Positions 14,786-21,925 of a stretch of 32,659 bases of DNA are shown piece after piece. How positions within the stretch are numbered: position 1 is the first letter of the stretch; every line of letters starts with the position of its first letter. Below the pieces are notes generated by a model. It was not told the origin of the DNA. It saw nothing but the letters and a program-made list of their open reading frames with translations, and did no database searches. Origin of the DNA: Candidatus Latescibacterota bacterium (GTDB lineage Bacteria; Latescibacterota; UBA2968); the NCBI GenBank assembly GCA_021295695.1, contig JAGWBW010000022.1:24777-57435 (forward strand), in the 5' to 3' direction. The position numbers and the translations under genes are program-made.

Positions 14786-15991
14786 TCACACCAAACCCCA
14801 CATGCGATCAATATCCTCCTGATACGCGCAGACCTTCCCGGATACCACATCGCTCACCTTGACGACCTGTCCGCTTTTCCCAGACTCGTAAATAGCCTCA
14901 CTCACGGCCTTGCTCTTAAGCCCCTCTTCTGCGTCAATTTCCACATCGCGCCCAATACTCAGAGCATCGATAAAATCCCACAATTCAATCGCCATGCCAT
15001 CCGTCAGACCATAGGGAAAGAGGCGATCCTTTTCGCCCTGGCTCAGTGAATCGAGAAACATATCCTGAAGCTGTGACACACCATAAGCCGTACCATCTAT
15101 AAAATTGCATTCACCGCGCGCCTGAGAAGCCGCCGGGTGAAAAATGTCGCTCTCGACAATCGTACCCTTGCTCCCGGTGAGATTGAGTTGTGTAAAACCC
15201 TTTCCCGGCGCGCTAATCGTCCACGACCACGTGCCGATCACGCCACTTTCAAAATTGAAAATACTGCTCCAAAAATCCTCGCGACTATCATCGACCAGAT
15301 CATCGCCTTTTTTGTGGGGCCGCTGTTCCATCTGCTCCACACGCGCATAAACACTATCCACTTCCCCAAACCAGTAACGCATAGTATCAACCCAGTGCGC
15401 GCCGCTATCCATAACCATTCCGCAACCACCGAGTTTGCGATCCACACGCCAGTGCCAATCGGGATAATCCGCGGGATCCTGCCATCCCGACCTGATGGCG
15501 TACCACAATCTGGGTTCGCCAAGCGGCCCACCGTTAAACGCCCAGTGAATCGTGCGCTGCCCAACACTGCGGCGACACTGTTCGGCATTCGCGGCGACCT
15601 TATTGCAGCGTTTGGCTGTATCGATAATTTTTTGCGTGGCTTTAACAGTTATACCAATGGGCTTCTCACACAGGATATTCACACCGCCTTCGAGCAACTC
15701 GCAAGCGAGCACATGATGCAAACCGTGGGGACTGCATATATCGGCCCCATCGAGATTGGATTCTGAATTGAGCAGATCCTCAACCGAGGGATAACTCTTG
15801 ACCTCCCATCCGGTCTTGCCATTGATCTGATCGGCAAATGCCTGTGCGCGACTGATATCGCTATCAACCGTGGCGACAATGCGAAAACGGTCTTCGCCAC
15901 TGTCGATAAGTTCTCCATACCGCCGAAGATGCCCACCGGCAATACCGCCACAGCCGACAAGCGCGAGATTTACAATTTTTCCTCTGGACAT
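14786..15991 (-). CDS. Gfo/Idh/MocA-family oxidoreductase (second)
   Basis: A 401-residue NAD(P)-dependent dehydrogenase-like protein. The start MSRGKIVNLALVGCGG is chosen because AAGGA lies about eight bases upstream and the ATG overlaps the sulfatase stop codon by one base (TGATG). The Rossmann motif VGCGGIAGGH is at 12-21 and the EKP motif at 109-111 (LCEKPIGITVKAT). The substrate domain has MDSGAHWVDTMRYWFGEVDSVYARV, which carries the usual His and Asp. It is longer than the other Gfo/Idh/MocA protein in this window and not closely similar to it. Its tight coupling to a sulfatase suggests that it acts on the desulfated sugar or a related derivative, which is an inference from context. Confidence 0.93.
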   Translation of the reverse strand: MSRGKIVNLALVGCGGIAGGHLRRYGELIDSGEDRFRIVATVDSDISRAQAFADQINGKTGWEVKSYPSVEDLLNSESNLDGADICSPHGLHHVLACELLEGGVNILCEKPIGITVKATQKIIDTAKRCNKVAANAEQCRRSVGQRTIHWAFNGGPLGEPRLWYAIRSGWQDPADYPDWHWRVDRKLGGCGMVMDSGAHWVDTMRYWFGEVDSVYARVEQMEQRPHKKGDDLVDDSREDFWSSIFNFESGVIGTWSWTISAPGKGFTQLNLTGSKGTIVESDIFHPAASQARGECNFIDGTAYGVSQLQDMFLDSLSQGEKDRLFPYGLTDGMAIELWDFIDALSIGRDVEIDAEEGLKSKAVSEAIYESGKSGQVVKVSDVVSGKVCAYQEDIDRMWGLV

Positions 15992-17271
15992 CAGGTTTCC
16001 TTTCTCTGGTGATATTCTGCTATCGCCTCCCAATAATACGGCGTGGGAATCGGACTTTTGAGCGACGGATCATTCACATCTTCCATCCATTGCCACAGGC
16101 ACTGGCTCAACGCATTATAAACATCCCGGTATTCGGGTTTATGGGCTACATCCTCAAATTCATCGGGATCTTTTTCCAGATCGTAGAGCTGTGCCACCGG
16201 TTGTTTGATGCGCGGCCTTGGCGGATCGGTCATATCCACGGGCACATCTATCAGGCGCCGCGGACTGAAATTGCGAATAAATTTGTAGCGATTGGTGCGA
16301 ACACTCCGACTATCGCTACCCTGAAAAATGGAAAAGGCAGCATCTCGCGCAGGTTCCGCATCGGGATCTTTGAACACACTGGAAAAACTCAAGCCCTCCA
16401 CATTATCGGGAATAGGATGGTCTATGAGATCCATAAGCGTGGGCAAAAAATCGACATTGCTGAGCAGATGGTCACAGGCCTGTCCACCCCGAACACCCCC
16501 ACCGGGCCAGCGCATAAGCAATGCAACGCCAATACCCGCATCATAACAAAACCACTTCGCCCTGGGAAATTCAATACCGTGATCCACCGTAAAAACCAGC
16601 AGCGTATCGTCTTCCAGCCCACTCTCTCTCAATGCATCGGTAATAATCTGAACAGCCTCATCAACGCGACGAATCGCACCTTGTTGCAGAGCGAGTTCTC
16701 GCCGCGCCGTCTCGTCGTCAATTAGATACGGCGGCACATCAATACCCTTGCTATCATCAGGCCCCACATCGCCAAAATCGTGCGGGCGGTGGGTCTCAAA
16801 AAAACCCACTTGCGCGTAGAACGGCGTCTTAGAGCCCGCGTCAGCCCTGAGAAAATCCGCCAAAGCACGGGCAACCACAAGCGCGTTTGCACGGCGACCA
16901 GTATCATCGCGCTGTGCAAAAACCGCTTCAAAACCCAAATCCTCAGTATTGGACGCCTCGTGTTGCAAACCAAAAAGAGCCGTATGATATCCCGCATCGC
17001 GCAAAATATGCGAAAGATGTCGCTCGCCCTCATTAAAACACCAATCCCACGGCGAATGCGTCAACCCAATCAACCCATTGCTCTGCGGATAGCGCCCCGT
17101 AAGCATAGCCCCCCGGCTGGGACTACACACCGGACTCGTCGTAAAATAATTGGTAAATTTAAACCCATCATCGGCAATCGCATCAATCGCAGGTGTATGT
17201 ACCGTATCGACACCATAACACCCAAAATGCCTGCCTGTATCGTGCGTCGTAATAATTATAATATTCGGCAT
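15991..17271 (-). CDS. sulfatase, N-sulfoglucosamine sulfohydrolase-like
   Basis: A 426-residue type I sulfatase. The catalytic signature CSPSR begins at Cys49 (SPVCSPSRGAMLTGRYPQS), and this cysteine should be converted to formylglycine. N-terminal metal-binding residues lie in ITTHDTGRHFGCYG, and the second metal site in TVDHGIEFPRAKWFCYDAGIGVALLMRWPGG. This block resembles heparan N-sulfatases more than choline or aryl sulfatases. The ATG giving MPNIIIITTH is chosen for CGGAGA just upstream. There is no signal peptide, so the enzyme appears cytoplasmic and would act on imported small sugars. No formylglycine-generating enzyme or anaerobic maturase is in the window. It is followed by the coupled oxidoreductase. 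Confidence 0.92.
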   Translation of the reverse strand: MPNIIIITTHDTGRHFGCYGVDTVHTPAIDAIADDGFKFTNYFTTSPVCSPSRGAMLTGRYPQSNGLIGLTHSPWDWCFNEGERHLSHILRDAGYHTALFGLQHEASNTEDLGFEAVFAQRDDTGRRANALVVARALADFLRADAGSKTPFYAQVGFFETHRPHDFGDVGPDDSKGIDVPPYLIDDETARRELALQQGAIRRVDEAVQIITDALRESGLEDDTLLVFTVDHGIEFPRAKWFCYDAGIGVALLMRWPGGGVRGGQACDHLLSNVDFLPTLMDLIDHPIPDNVEGLSFSSVFKDPDAEPARDAAFSIFQGSDSRSVRTNRYKFIRNFSPRRLIDVPVDMTDPPRPRIKQPVAQLYDLEKDPDEFEDVAHKPEYRDVYNALSQCLWQWMEDVNDPSLKSPIPTPYYWEAIAEYHQRKET

Positions 17272-17316
17272 AAAAATCTCCGGAAACTTGAAAGGACCAC
17301 CCAACACCTCCCAAAG

Positions 17317-17370
17317 CTGGATTACTGGCGTTGTGCTGCGCGTGGCGGCTCAAAACCATGCCGCAATGAC
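17317..17370 (+). repeat. 54-base dispersed element, copy A
   Basis: Begins CTGGATTACTGGCGTTGTGC and ends CATGCCGCAATGAC. It matches 21843-21895 with one substitution and one base gap. It contains a GCGGC/GCCGC hairpin. It lies between the HNH gene and the sulfatase start. Confidence 0.85.
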
Positions 17371-17403
17371 GGCTTTGTTGATGAGTGCTATCACTTCCCA
17401 CTT

Positions 17404-17727
17404 CTAACTTTTTTTAAAGTGCTCTATAAAATGACAACGTCTGCAACAAACAATCACATCTTCCACACCCTCTTTCCCCAGCGTCTTGTAGTGCAGGTGA
17501 TGTACGTGCAAATGCTCTTTGCTCCCGCACAAAACGCACTGACAATTATAATGCGCGAGAAACTTCTGCCTTTTAATTTGCCATGATTTAGATCGTATAT
17601 ACCGGTCGTAATCGGGCGGCGGATCAGCGCGAGCCAATTGCGCCAGCAGCCGTTTTCTATCGACCTTGCGAATCCCCTTTGGGCGCGGTGTGGATTGCAG
17701 AATTTTCTTTCGCGTCTGTTCGTTCAT
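17404..17727 (-). CDS. small HNH endonuclease-like protein
   Basis: A 107-residue protein with an HNH nuclease core: zinc-binding CVLC (Cys64, Cys67), HVHHLHYKTLGKEGVEDVIVCC with the catalytic HH at 76-77, and CRRCH with Cys95 and Cys98. The N-terminal 50 residues are basic. ATG at 17727 is the first after an AT-rich tandem repeat; the frame stays open into that repeat (FNFQFSIFN-like), which is not credible protein. The ribosome site is weak. Solitary HNH proteins of this size are common in mobile elements and also as housekeeping or defence genes. No partner is visible, and the neighbouring 54-base element hints at local mobility. The substrate is unknown. Confidence 0.82.
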   Translation of the reverse strand: MNEQTRKKILQSTPRPKGIRKVDRKRLLAQLARADPPPDYDRYIRSKSWQIKRQKFLAHYNCQCVLCGSKEHLHVHHLHYKTLGKEGVEDVIVCCRRCHFIEHFKKS

Positions 17728-17743
17728 ACACTCATGATAATTA

Positions 17744-17770
17744 AAAATTGAAAATTGAAAATTAAAAATA
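17744..17770 (+). repeat. 7-bp tandem repeat (AAAATTG)
   Basis: AAAATTG, AAAATTG, AAAATTA and AAAATA in tandem, between the HNH gene and the divergent TIM-barrel gene promoter. Confidence 0.7.
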
Positions 17771-17794
17771 AACACCTGTGGGTCGCGTTTTTCT

Positions 17795-17829
17795 TTGACT
17801 GTTCAAAAAGATGTTATATGATATGTTAC
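17795..17829 (+). promoter_or_regulatory. sigma70 promoter for the 17.9-20.7 kb operon
   Basis: TTGACT (17795-17800) and TATGAT (17817-17822) are 16 bases apart, with a start expected near 17829 and a leader of about 33 bases. Confidence 0.6.
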
Positions 17830-17861
17830 CAAGTCATTTTAACCACTCACAGGAGGAACGG

Positions 17862-18674
17862 ATGGAACTGTGCTATTTTGCAGATGAAATTGACAAAGCC
17901 GATTTTGACAAATCTGTGCGCCTGGGCGTAGAAGCGGGCGCAACGGGGATTGAACTGCGCGGCGGCATCTGGGGCAAGCGCGTCCAGGAAATCGACAACG
18001 ACGAATTGCAGCGCGTCCAGGACGTACTGGCAAAGTACAACGTAACCGTTATGTCCGTCGGCTCGCCCGTGGGCAAATGCGCGCACGACAGCGACCAAGA
18101 AAAATCCGAACACCAGCGCATGTTTGACCGCATGATCGAACTCGCAAAAGCATTTGATACAACCGTCATCCGCGGATTTTCCCTGTGGAATCCCAATCGG
18201 CGAAAAGGAGACCGGGCAAATCGCCCCGGCGTTGAGAATTATCTCGATGTCATCGTGCCATTTCTCGAACCCATTGCCAAAACAGCCGAACGCGAAGGCG
18301 TCACCCTATCAATGGAAAATGAAGGCGCGACCATTGCCGGCAGTTGCGCGGAAGCGAGAATGGTTGCCGACGCCCTGGGCGACACATCGGGATTTAGCTT
18401 CTGTTGGGATGTAAACAACGGCATCGGATGTGGTGAACAAGCTATCCCCGATGGCTACGAACAGATCAAAGGGCGGATCACCCACTTACACGTCAAACCC
18501 AACCCCGACAAAGAACTGGACCCTATTCGCGACAGCAATATAAAATACGAAGACCTGCTCAAAATGGTCCTGTCAGACGGTTATACGGGCAACGTGAGCA
18601 TTGAACACTGGGGGTCGCCGGAACTAATGCTAAAAGGCGTGCGGCAACTGCGCGCTGTATTGGACAACTTGTAA
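17862..18674 (+). CDS. sugar phosphate isomerase/epimerase-like TIM-barrel protein
   Basis: A 270-residue protein of the xylose-isomerase-like / AP endonuclease 2 barrel superfamily. Start MELCYFADEI is fixed by AGGAGG five bases before the ATG. Metal-ligand positions typical of the superfamily are seen at the ends of strands: Glu152 (LSMENEG), Asp183 (CWDVNNG), His208 and His210 (THLHVKPN) and Glu248 (SIEHWG). Such enzymes isomerise or epimerise sugars and cyclitols with a divalent metal. It is cytoplasmic, with no signal peptide. It is the first gene of a probable operon, one base before the aminopeptidase-like gene. The exact reaction is not readable from the sequence. Confidence 0.9.
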   Translation: MELCYFADEIDKADFDKSVRLGVEAGATGIELRGGIWGKRVQEIDNDELQRVQDVLAKYNVTVMSVGSPVGKCAHDSDQEKSEHQRMFDRMIELAKAFDTTVIRGFSLWNPNRRKGDRANRPGVENYLDVIVPFLEPIAKTAEREGVTLSMENEGATIAGSCAEARMVADALGDTSGFSFCWDVNNGIGCGEQAIPDGYEQIKGRITHLHVKPNPDKELDPIRDSNIKYEDLLKMVLSDGYTGNVSIEHWGSPELMLKGVRQLRAVLDNL

Positions 18675-18675
18675 A

Positions 18676-19749
18676 ATGGACTTACACAAATTATTCACAG
18701 ATGTATTTCATCCCGAACCCGATGAAATAGTAGCCGTCATTGCCGATGTCCCGCACGGTGAATTGCGCGATCACCAGGCATGGCGCGAGCGCAGAGAAAT
18801 GGCTGCCGAATGGCGTGCGGCGTGGGTATCGCTCGGTGAACAAATTGGCTTTGACGTCTTGCCTCTCATCACCTTTCCAGCGACTGGCACACACAATGGC
18901 AATTTGCCCCTCGACAAAGGCGACCCCATCCCCTTGCGCGACGGCCTGGCACGAGCGACAATCGCACTCTCACTCACCCAATTCTCCGCCACGGCGCCAC
19001 TATCTGCGTGGGCGCGTTCACACGATGATTTTCGCGCCGCATCATTGCCAGGCGTTGCGCGACGCATGGAAGAAACCGCGCTCTCTGCGGATTATACCGA
19101 AGTGGCGCGCCGCTGCCAGATTTTAATGGACGCACTCTCCGAAGCAGAATACGCGCGGGTTAGTTTTACAACCGGCCACAAATGGACGGTTGATCTGCGA
19201 TACCGCGAGGCGCACAAAGACGACGGGCAACTGCCCCGAGAAAAAGCAAACTCGGCCTTTCCCATTATCAACTTGCCCAGTGGGGAAAGTTTTCAGGTCC
19301 CCTATGAAGGTGAAAGAAAGGGCGAACCGAGCCGCACAGAAGGCGAAATACCCGTCAGTGATAACGGCGATGTCATCGTATTTCAGGTCGAGAACAATCG
19401 GATAGTAGATGTCGCGGGAGAAACAACACAAGCCGCGAGCTTCAAAGCCTATTTCGACGAAGACCCAACGCGCGGCAACATCGCCGAACTCGCCCTGGGC
19501 TGCAATCCCAAAGCTGTTGTTTGGGGCAATGTCTTAGAAGATGAAAAAGCGGGCTTTCACTGGGCTTATGGGCGCAGCGAACACCTCGGCGGCACAATTG
19601 CGCCAGAACATTTCAAATCCCCCGCACATATTGTTCACGAAGACATCGTCTATGCCAAAGACAGCCCGATTCAAGTGGCGTCACTCCTGTTGGTTTCAGC
19701 AGACGGGAGGGCACGTCAAATCATTCGGGATGGCGCATATCTGGTTTGA
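18676..19749 (+). CDS. M29-like aminopeptidase family protein
   Basis: A 357-residue protein that resembles M29 (AmpS/AmpT-type) metallo-aminopeptidases. The family blocks are recognisable: INLPSGESFQVPYEGE around residues 198-213, with Glu204; IAELALGCNP around 269-277, with Glu271; EDEKAGFHWAYGRSEHLGG around 288-306; and HIVHEDIVY around 318-326, with the HxD pair His321 and Asp323. These supply the usual dinuclear metal ligands. The N-terminal third is divergent. ATG at 18676 comes one base after the stop of the TIM-barrel gene, so translation is coupled. Its place in a sugar-type operon is unexpected for a peptidase. It may cleave an amino acid or amine conjugate, but that is a guess. Confidence 0.72.
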   Translation: MDLHKLFTDVFHPEPDEIVAVIADVPHGELRDHQAWRERREMAAEWRAAWVSLGEQIGFDVLPLITFPATGTHNGNLPLDKGDPIPLRDGLARATIALSLTQFSATAPLSAWARSHDDFRAASLPGVARRMEETALSADYTEVARRCQILMDALSEAEYARVSFTTGHKWTVDLRYREAHKDDGQLPREKANSAFPIINLPSGESFQVPYEGERKGEPSRTEGEIPVSDNGDVIVFQVENNRIVDVAGETTQAASFKAYFDEDPTRGNIAELALGCNPKAVVWGNVLEDEKAGFHWAYGRSEHLGGTIAPEHFKSPAHIVHEDIVYAKDSPIQVASLLLVSADGRARQIIRDGAYLV

Positions 19750-19768
19750 GGGGTGGGAGGTAATATAT

Positions 19769-19788
19769 CTCACACAAAGACACAAAGA
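19769..19788 (-). repeat. TCTTTGTG dispersed repeat, copy 4
   Basis: CTCACACAAAGACACAAAGA, inverted orientation, directly followed by a long hairpin at 19793-19834. Confidence 0.75.
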
Positions 19789-19792
19789 TACA

Positions 19793-19834
19793 AGACGTAA
19801 AACGTGAGACGAACATCTCTCACCTTTTACGTCT
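19793..19834. other. 17-bp stem hairpin attached to repeat copy 4
   Basis: AGACGTAAAACGTGAGA (19793-19809) is complementary to 19818-19834 with a single mismatch and an 8-base loop. It lacks a T run and lies within the operon, 28 bases before the amidohydrolase start, so it is more like a mobile palindrome or mRNA-processing site than a terminator. Confidence 0.6.
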
Positions 19835-19861
19835 ACCTCTTACCTGTAAAAGGAGCTTCAC

Positions 19862-20722
19862 ATGTTAATCGACGCGCACAATCACCCAAACTGGCACGGA
19901 TTCAACGCCGAAAAAATATTGAAAAACATGGACGAGCAGAACATCGACCAGATGTGGCTCTTTTCCTGGGAAGCGCCAGAAGACGAATACAGCCCCAGTT
20001 ATCACAAAGTATTGCCCCCAACAGGCGTGTGCATTCCCCTCGAAGACGTGATACAGGTCGGACGCACAGCCCCCGACCGATTTGTACTGGGATATATGCC
20101 ACACCCAAAGCGGCCCGATGCGATTGACCGCTTGAAAGCAGCCGTAGAAATTCACGGAATTCGGGTTGCCAGCGAACTAAAGGTGCGGGTGGTATTTGAC
20201 GACCCGGATGCTCTCAGACTATATCACGCCTGTGGTGACATGGGCTTGCCGATCACGATTCATCTCGACTATCCCATCGATCACGGACGAGGGGATTACC
20301 CGCGACCAAACTGGTGGTATGGCGGCAGCATCGAAGCATTTGAACGGGCGATTATTGCATGTCCCGAGACCAATTTCATCGGCCATGCGCCTGGGTTCTG
20401 GGCACATATTTCCGGTGACGACAAATTCGACAAAGAAGCCTATCCCACGGGACCCGTTGAACCCGGCGGCAGAGTGCCCGAGATGCTCGGGCAATACGAC
20501 AATCTATACGCCGACCTCTCCGCGGGATCGGGACTGACGGCAATCAGCAGAGATGAAACATTTGGCAGGCAATTCCTGATCGATTTTCAAGATAGCCTGT
20601 TATTTGGAAGGGATTATTTCGACACGCGCTTAATGGATTATTTACAGCGCCTGAACTTACCCAAAGAAGCATTCGACAAGATAACATATCAAAACGCACA
20701 GAAGCTATTGGGTGAAGGTTAA
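19862..20722 (+). CDS. amidohydrolase-family metal-dependent hydrolase
   Basis: A 286-residue TIM-barrel hydrolase of the amidohydrolase-2 type. The metal-binding HxH is at the N-terminus (LIDAHNHPNW, His6 and His8). Further expected ligands are the His in ITIHLDYP, the His in NFIGHAPGFWAH, and the Asp in LYADLSAGSG. A GRDYFDTRLMDYL segment near the end matches the family's usual closing block. ATG at 19862 is preceded by AAGGAG. There is no signal peptide. The family includes lactonases, decarboxylases and dehydratases acting on carboxylated rings and sugar lactones. With the TIM-barrel isomerase upstream, a sugar-lactone or cyclic acid hydrolysis step is plausible. The 112-base gap to the preceding gene is filled by a dispersed repeat and hairpin. 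Confidence 0.88.
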   Translation: MLIDAHNHPNWHGFNAEKILKNMDEQNIDQMWLFSWEAPEDEYSPSYHKVLPPTGVCIPLEDVIQVGRTAPDRFVLGYMPHPKRPDAIDRLKAAVEIHGIRVASELKVRVVFDDPDALRLYHACGDMGLPITIHLDYPIDHGRGDYPRPNWWYGGSIEAFERAIIACPETNFIGHAPGFWAHISGDDKFDKEAYPTGPVEPGGRVPEMLGQYDNLYADLSAGSGLTAISRDETFGRQFLIDFQDSLLFGRDYFDTRLMDYLQRLNLPKEAFDKITYQNAQKLLGEG

Positions 20723-21023
20723 TAACTGATGTTACGCACGCTTGCGAAAAAACGGGGAATCTTGTCCAAAGTGTTGGTGATAATTCCACCTTTTTCATTT
20801 TTCCATGCCTTCGGCGACTTCATTTTTTTGCGCGCCCAAAAAAATGAAGCAAAAAAAGGGCGCCCCTGCGGGGGGCTTGCACAGCGCAAACCTTCAAAGT
20901 TGGATGCGCATAAGAAGGATAGTGGTTGACGGAATAGCGCGCTGTGCATAATGGCTCTGGTTGATGGCATTTTTTTATGCCTTATCTGAAATACTGCGTA
21001 AATTTAAGCATCACGGATCGTAT
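20723..21023. other. gene-free stretch with palindromic repeat debris
   Basis: No gene is supported. It starts with the 15-base word AACTGATGTTACGCA (20724-20738), also found at 25032-25046. It continues with a perfect 12-bp stem (20818-20829 with 20838-20849) and a GC-rich hairpin (GGGCGCCCC, then TGCGGGGGGC). The region could be a degraded miniature mobile element. Confidence 0.45.
20818..20849. repeat. perfect 12-bp inverted repeat
   Basis: CTTCATTTTTTT (20818-20829), 8-base GCGCGCCC loop, AAAAAAATGAAG (20838-20849). It could also serve as a weak terminator for the amidohydrolase operon, whose stop is 96 bases upstream. Confidence 0.6.
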
Positions 21024-21215
21024 ATGAGAACCGATACTGAAATACGAGTACAGGGGCTACGCACGCTGGTAGATGCTTTGGGTATCGTTGAAGCTGAAAA
21101 ATTCATCAGCTTGATCTTGCGAGAGCCATTCGATTATACGAAATGGCAGCAAAACCTCTGGCCCGATAAAAGTGTCGCTGAGATAAGTGGCACAGCGATG
21201 AAATCGCGATTTTAG
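21024..21215 (+). CDS. small conserved hypothetical protein, 63 residues
   Basis: The reading frame gives MRTDTEIRVQGLRTLVDALG, then EAEKFISLILREPFDYTKWQ and NLWPDKSVAEISGTAMKSRF. The composition, helical periodicity and intact charged pattern look like a real folded small protein. I recall similar short proteins (MRxDTEIR, EAExFIxLIxREPFDYTxWQ) from many bacteria, where they are hypothetical and sometimes near toxin-antitoxin genes; this recollection was not checked. ATG at 21024 is chosen over a frame extension to 20961 because the recognised block begins there. The ribosome site (GGA about nine bases upstream) is weak. A strong terminator overlaps the stop codon. No toxin-like partner is adjacent. 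Confidence 0.72.
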   Translation: MRTDTEIRVQGLRTLVDALGIVEAEKFISLILREPFDYTKWQQNLWPDKSVAEISGTAMKSRF

Positions 21216-21255
21216 TAAAAAGCCACGCCCAAAGGACGTGGCTTTTTACTTTTTT
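21214..21255. terminator. bidirectional terminator between converging small genes
   Basis: AGTAAAAAGCCACG (21214-21227) and CGTGGCTTTTTACT (21237-21250) form a perfect 14-bp stem with a 9-base loop, followed by more T residues. It serves the plus-strand 63-residue gene and the converging minus-strand pair. Confidence 0.9.
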
Positions 21256-21288
21256 CGATTTCACGGGTGTCATAACAATTCGGGCAAT

Positions 21289-21375
21289 TTATTTGGCCTT
21301 ATCGTGTATCGCCTCCGAGGACTTCGCGTCATATCCGGAAAAACGTATCCGTTTCGGTTTCTTTTTTGTTGGCAT
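21289..21375 (-). CDS. very small basic protein, 28 residues
   Basis: A 28-codon frame starting MPTKKKPKRIRFSGYDAKSS and ending AIHDKAK. GAGGA lies five bases before the ATG, which is nine bases after the stop of the upstream coiled-coil gene, so the two look like a translationally linked pair. The N-terminus is strongly basic, as in nucleic-acid-binding peptides. I know of no family. The good ribosome site, tight spacing and the downstream terminator support it as real. Confidence 0.45.
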   Translation of the reverse strand: MPTKKKPKRIRFSGYDAKSSEAIHDKAK

Positions 21376-21384
21376 ATTATTCCT

Positions 21385-21576
21385 CTACTGTTTTCTTATC
21401 CAATCTAGAATGTGTTTTATATCTTTTGAAATCGTATCAAGCCGATTTACTATCTCTACCTGACCTTTTTTTAAGTCCACACACACACGTTCAACGTTTT
21501 CTAACCGACTTTCAACGTTTTGTAATCTCTTTGACTCAGATGAGGTAAGGCCCCCACCCCCCACAGATATAGGCAT
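21385..21576 (-). CDS. small coiled-coil protein, 63 residues
   Basis: The frame encodes MPISVGGGGLTSSESKRLQN followed by a long amphipathic helix (VESRLENVERVCVDLKKGQ, then VEIVNRLDTISKDIKHILDW) with heptad spacing of Leu, Val and Ile, which predicts a coiled coil. The start is the second ATG of the frame because GGAGG sits six bases before it and the first ATG has none. A minus-strand promoter-like pair, TTGACT (21643-21648) and TATTTT (21621-21626), is 16 bases apart and would start transcription near 21614. The 28-codon basic gene follows. Function is unknown; a regulator, tether or antitoxin-like role are all possible. Confidence 0.6.
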   Translation of the reverse strand: MPISVGGGGLTSSESKRLQNVESRLENVERVCVDLKKGQVEIVNRLDTISKDIKHILDWIRKQ

Positions 21577-21613
21577 GTTTTCCTCCATTCATTGTGTGTC
21601 GCAGGCATGTGTA

Positions 21614-21648
21614 TTATTAAAAAATAAATATCCACTTCAAAAAGTCAA
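21614..21648 (-). promoter_or_regulatory. candidate promoter for the two small minus-strand genes
   Basis: TTGACT (21643-21648), 16 bases, TATTTT (21621-21626) on the minus strand. The surrounding AT-rich sequence makes chance matches more likely. Confidence 0.35.
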
Positions 21649-21842
21649 GTGTTTTGTATAGAATATTTTATGCACAGTAATCCCATTATTTTCAAATCTT
21701 TACGCTTTAATTTTCAAAAAATTTCTAACACTACACACTGTAATTTTTATATTTATTTTTCTATGGCACTTTGGTATGTAATTCCCTCTTTAGTCATAGT
21801 ATTTGTACCGGCACTATTGTATATAATCCCTATATTTTGCAA

Positions 21843-21895
21843 CTGGATTACTGGCGTTGTGCTTCGCGTGGCGGCTAAAACCATGCCGCAATGAC
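21843..21895 (+). repeat. 54-base dispersed element, copy B
   Basis: The same as copy A at 17317 except for one substitution (GCTGCG to GCTTCG) and one missing C (GGCTCAAAA to GGCTAAAA). It lies 30 bases beyond the end of the MFS transporter gene. Confidence 0.85.
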
Positions 21896-21925
21896 AACCA
21901 AAACCTTCCACTCCTGCAAACTATT

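Larger units (their letters stand above)
21577..21925. other. AT-rich gene-poor gap
   Basis: Apart from the promoter candidate and the 54-base element at its right end, I see nothing convincing. An open frame at 21649-21894 would give a short hydrophobic peptide, but its last codons come from the dispersed element and it has no ribosome site. Base composition is clearly more AT-rich than in the flanking genes. Confidence 0.4.

Noticed and set aside
17728-17775. N-terminal extension of the HNH protein (FNFQFSIFN)
   Set aside because: It is translated 7-bp tandem repeat and not credible protein.
21649-21894. Possible small membrane protein of 81 residues
   Set aside because: It has no ribosome site, lies in AT-rich sequence, and its C-terminus is encoded by the dispersed 54-base element.
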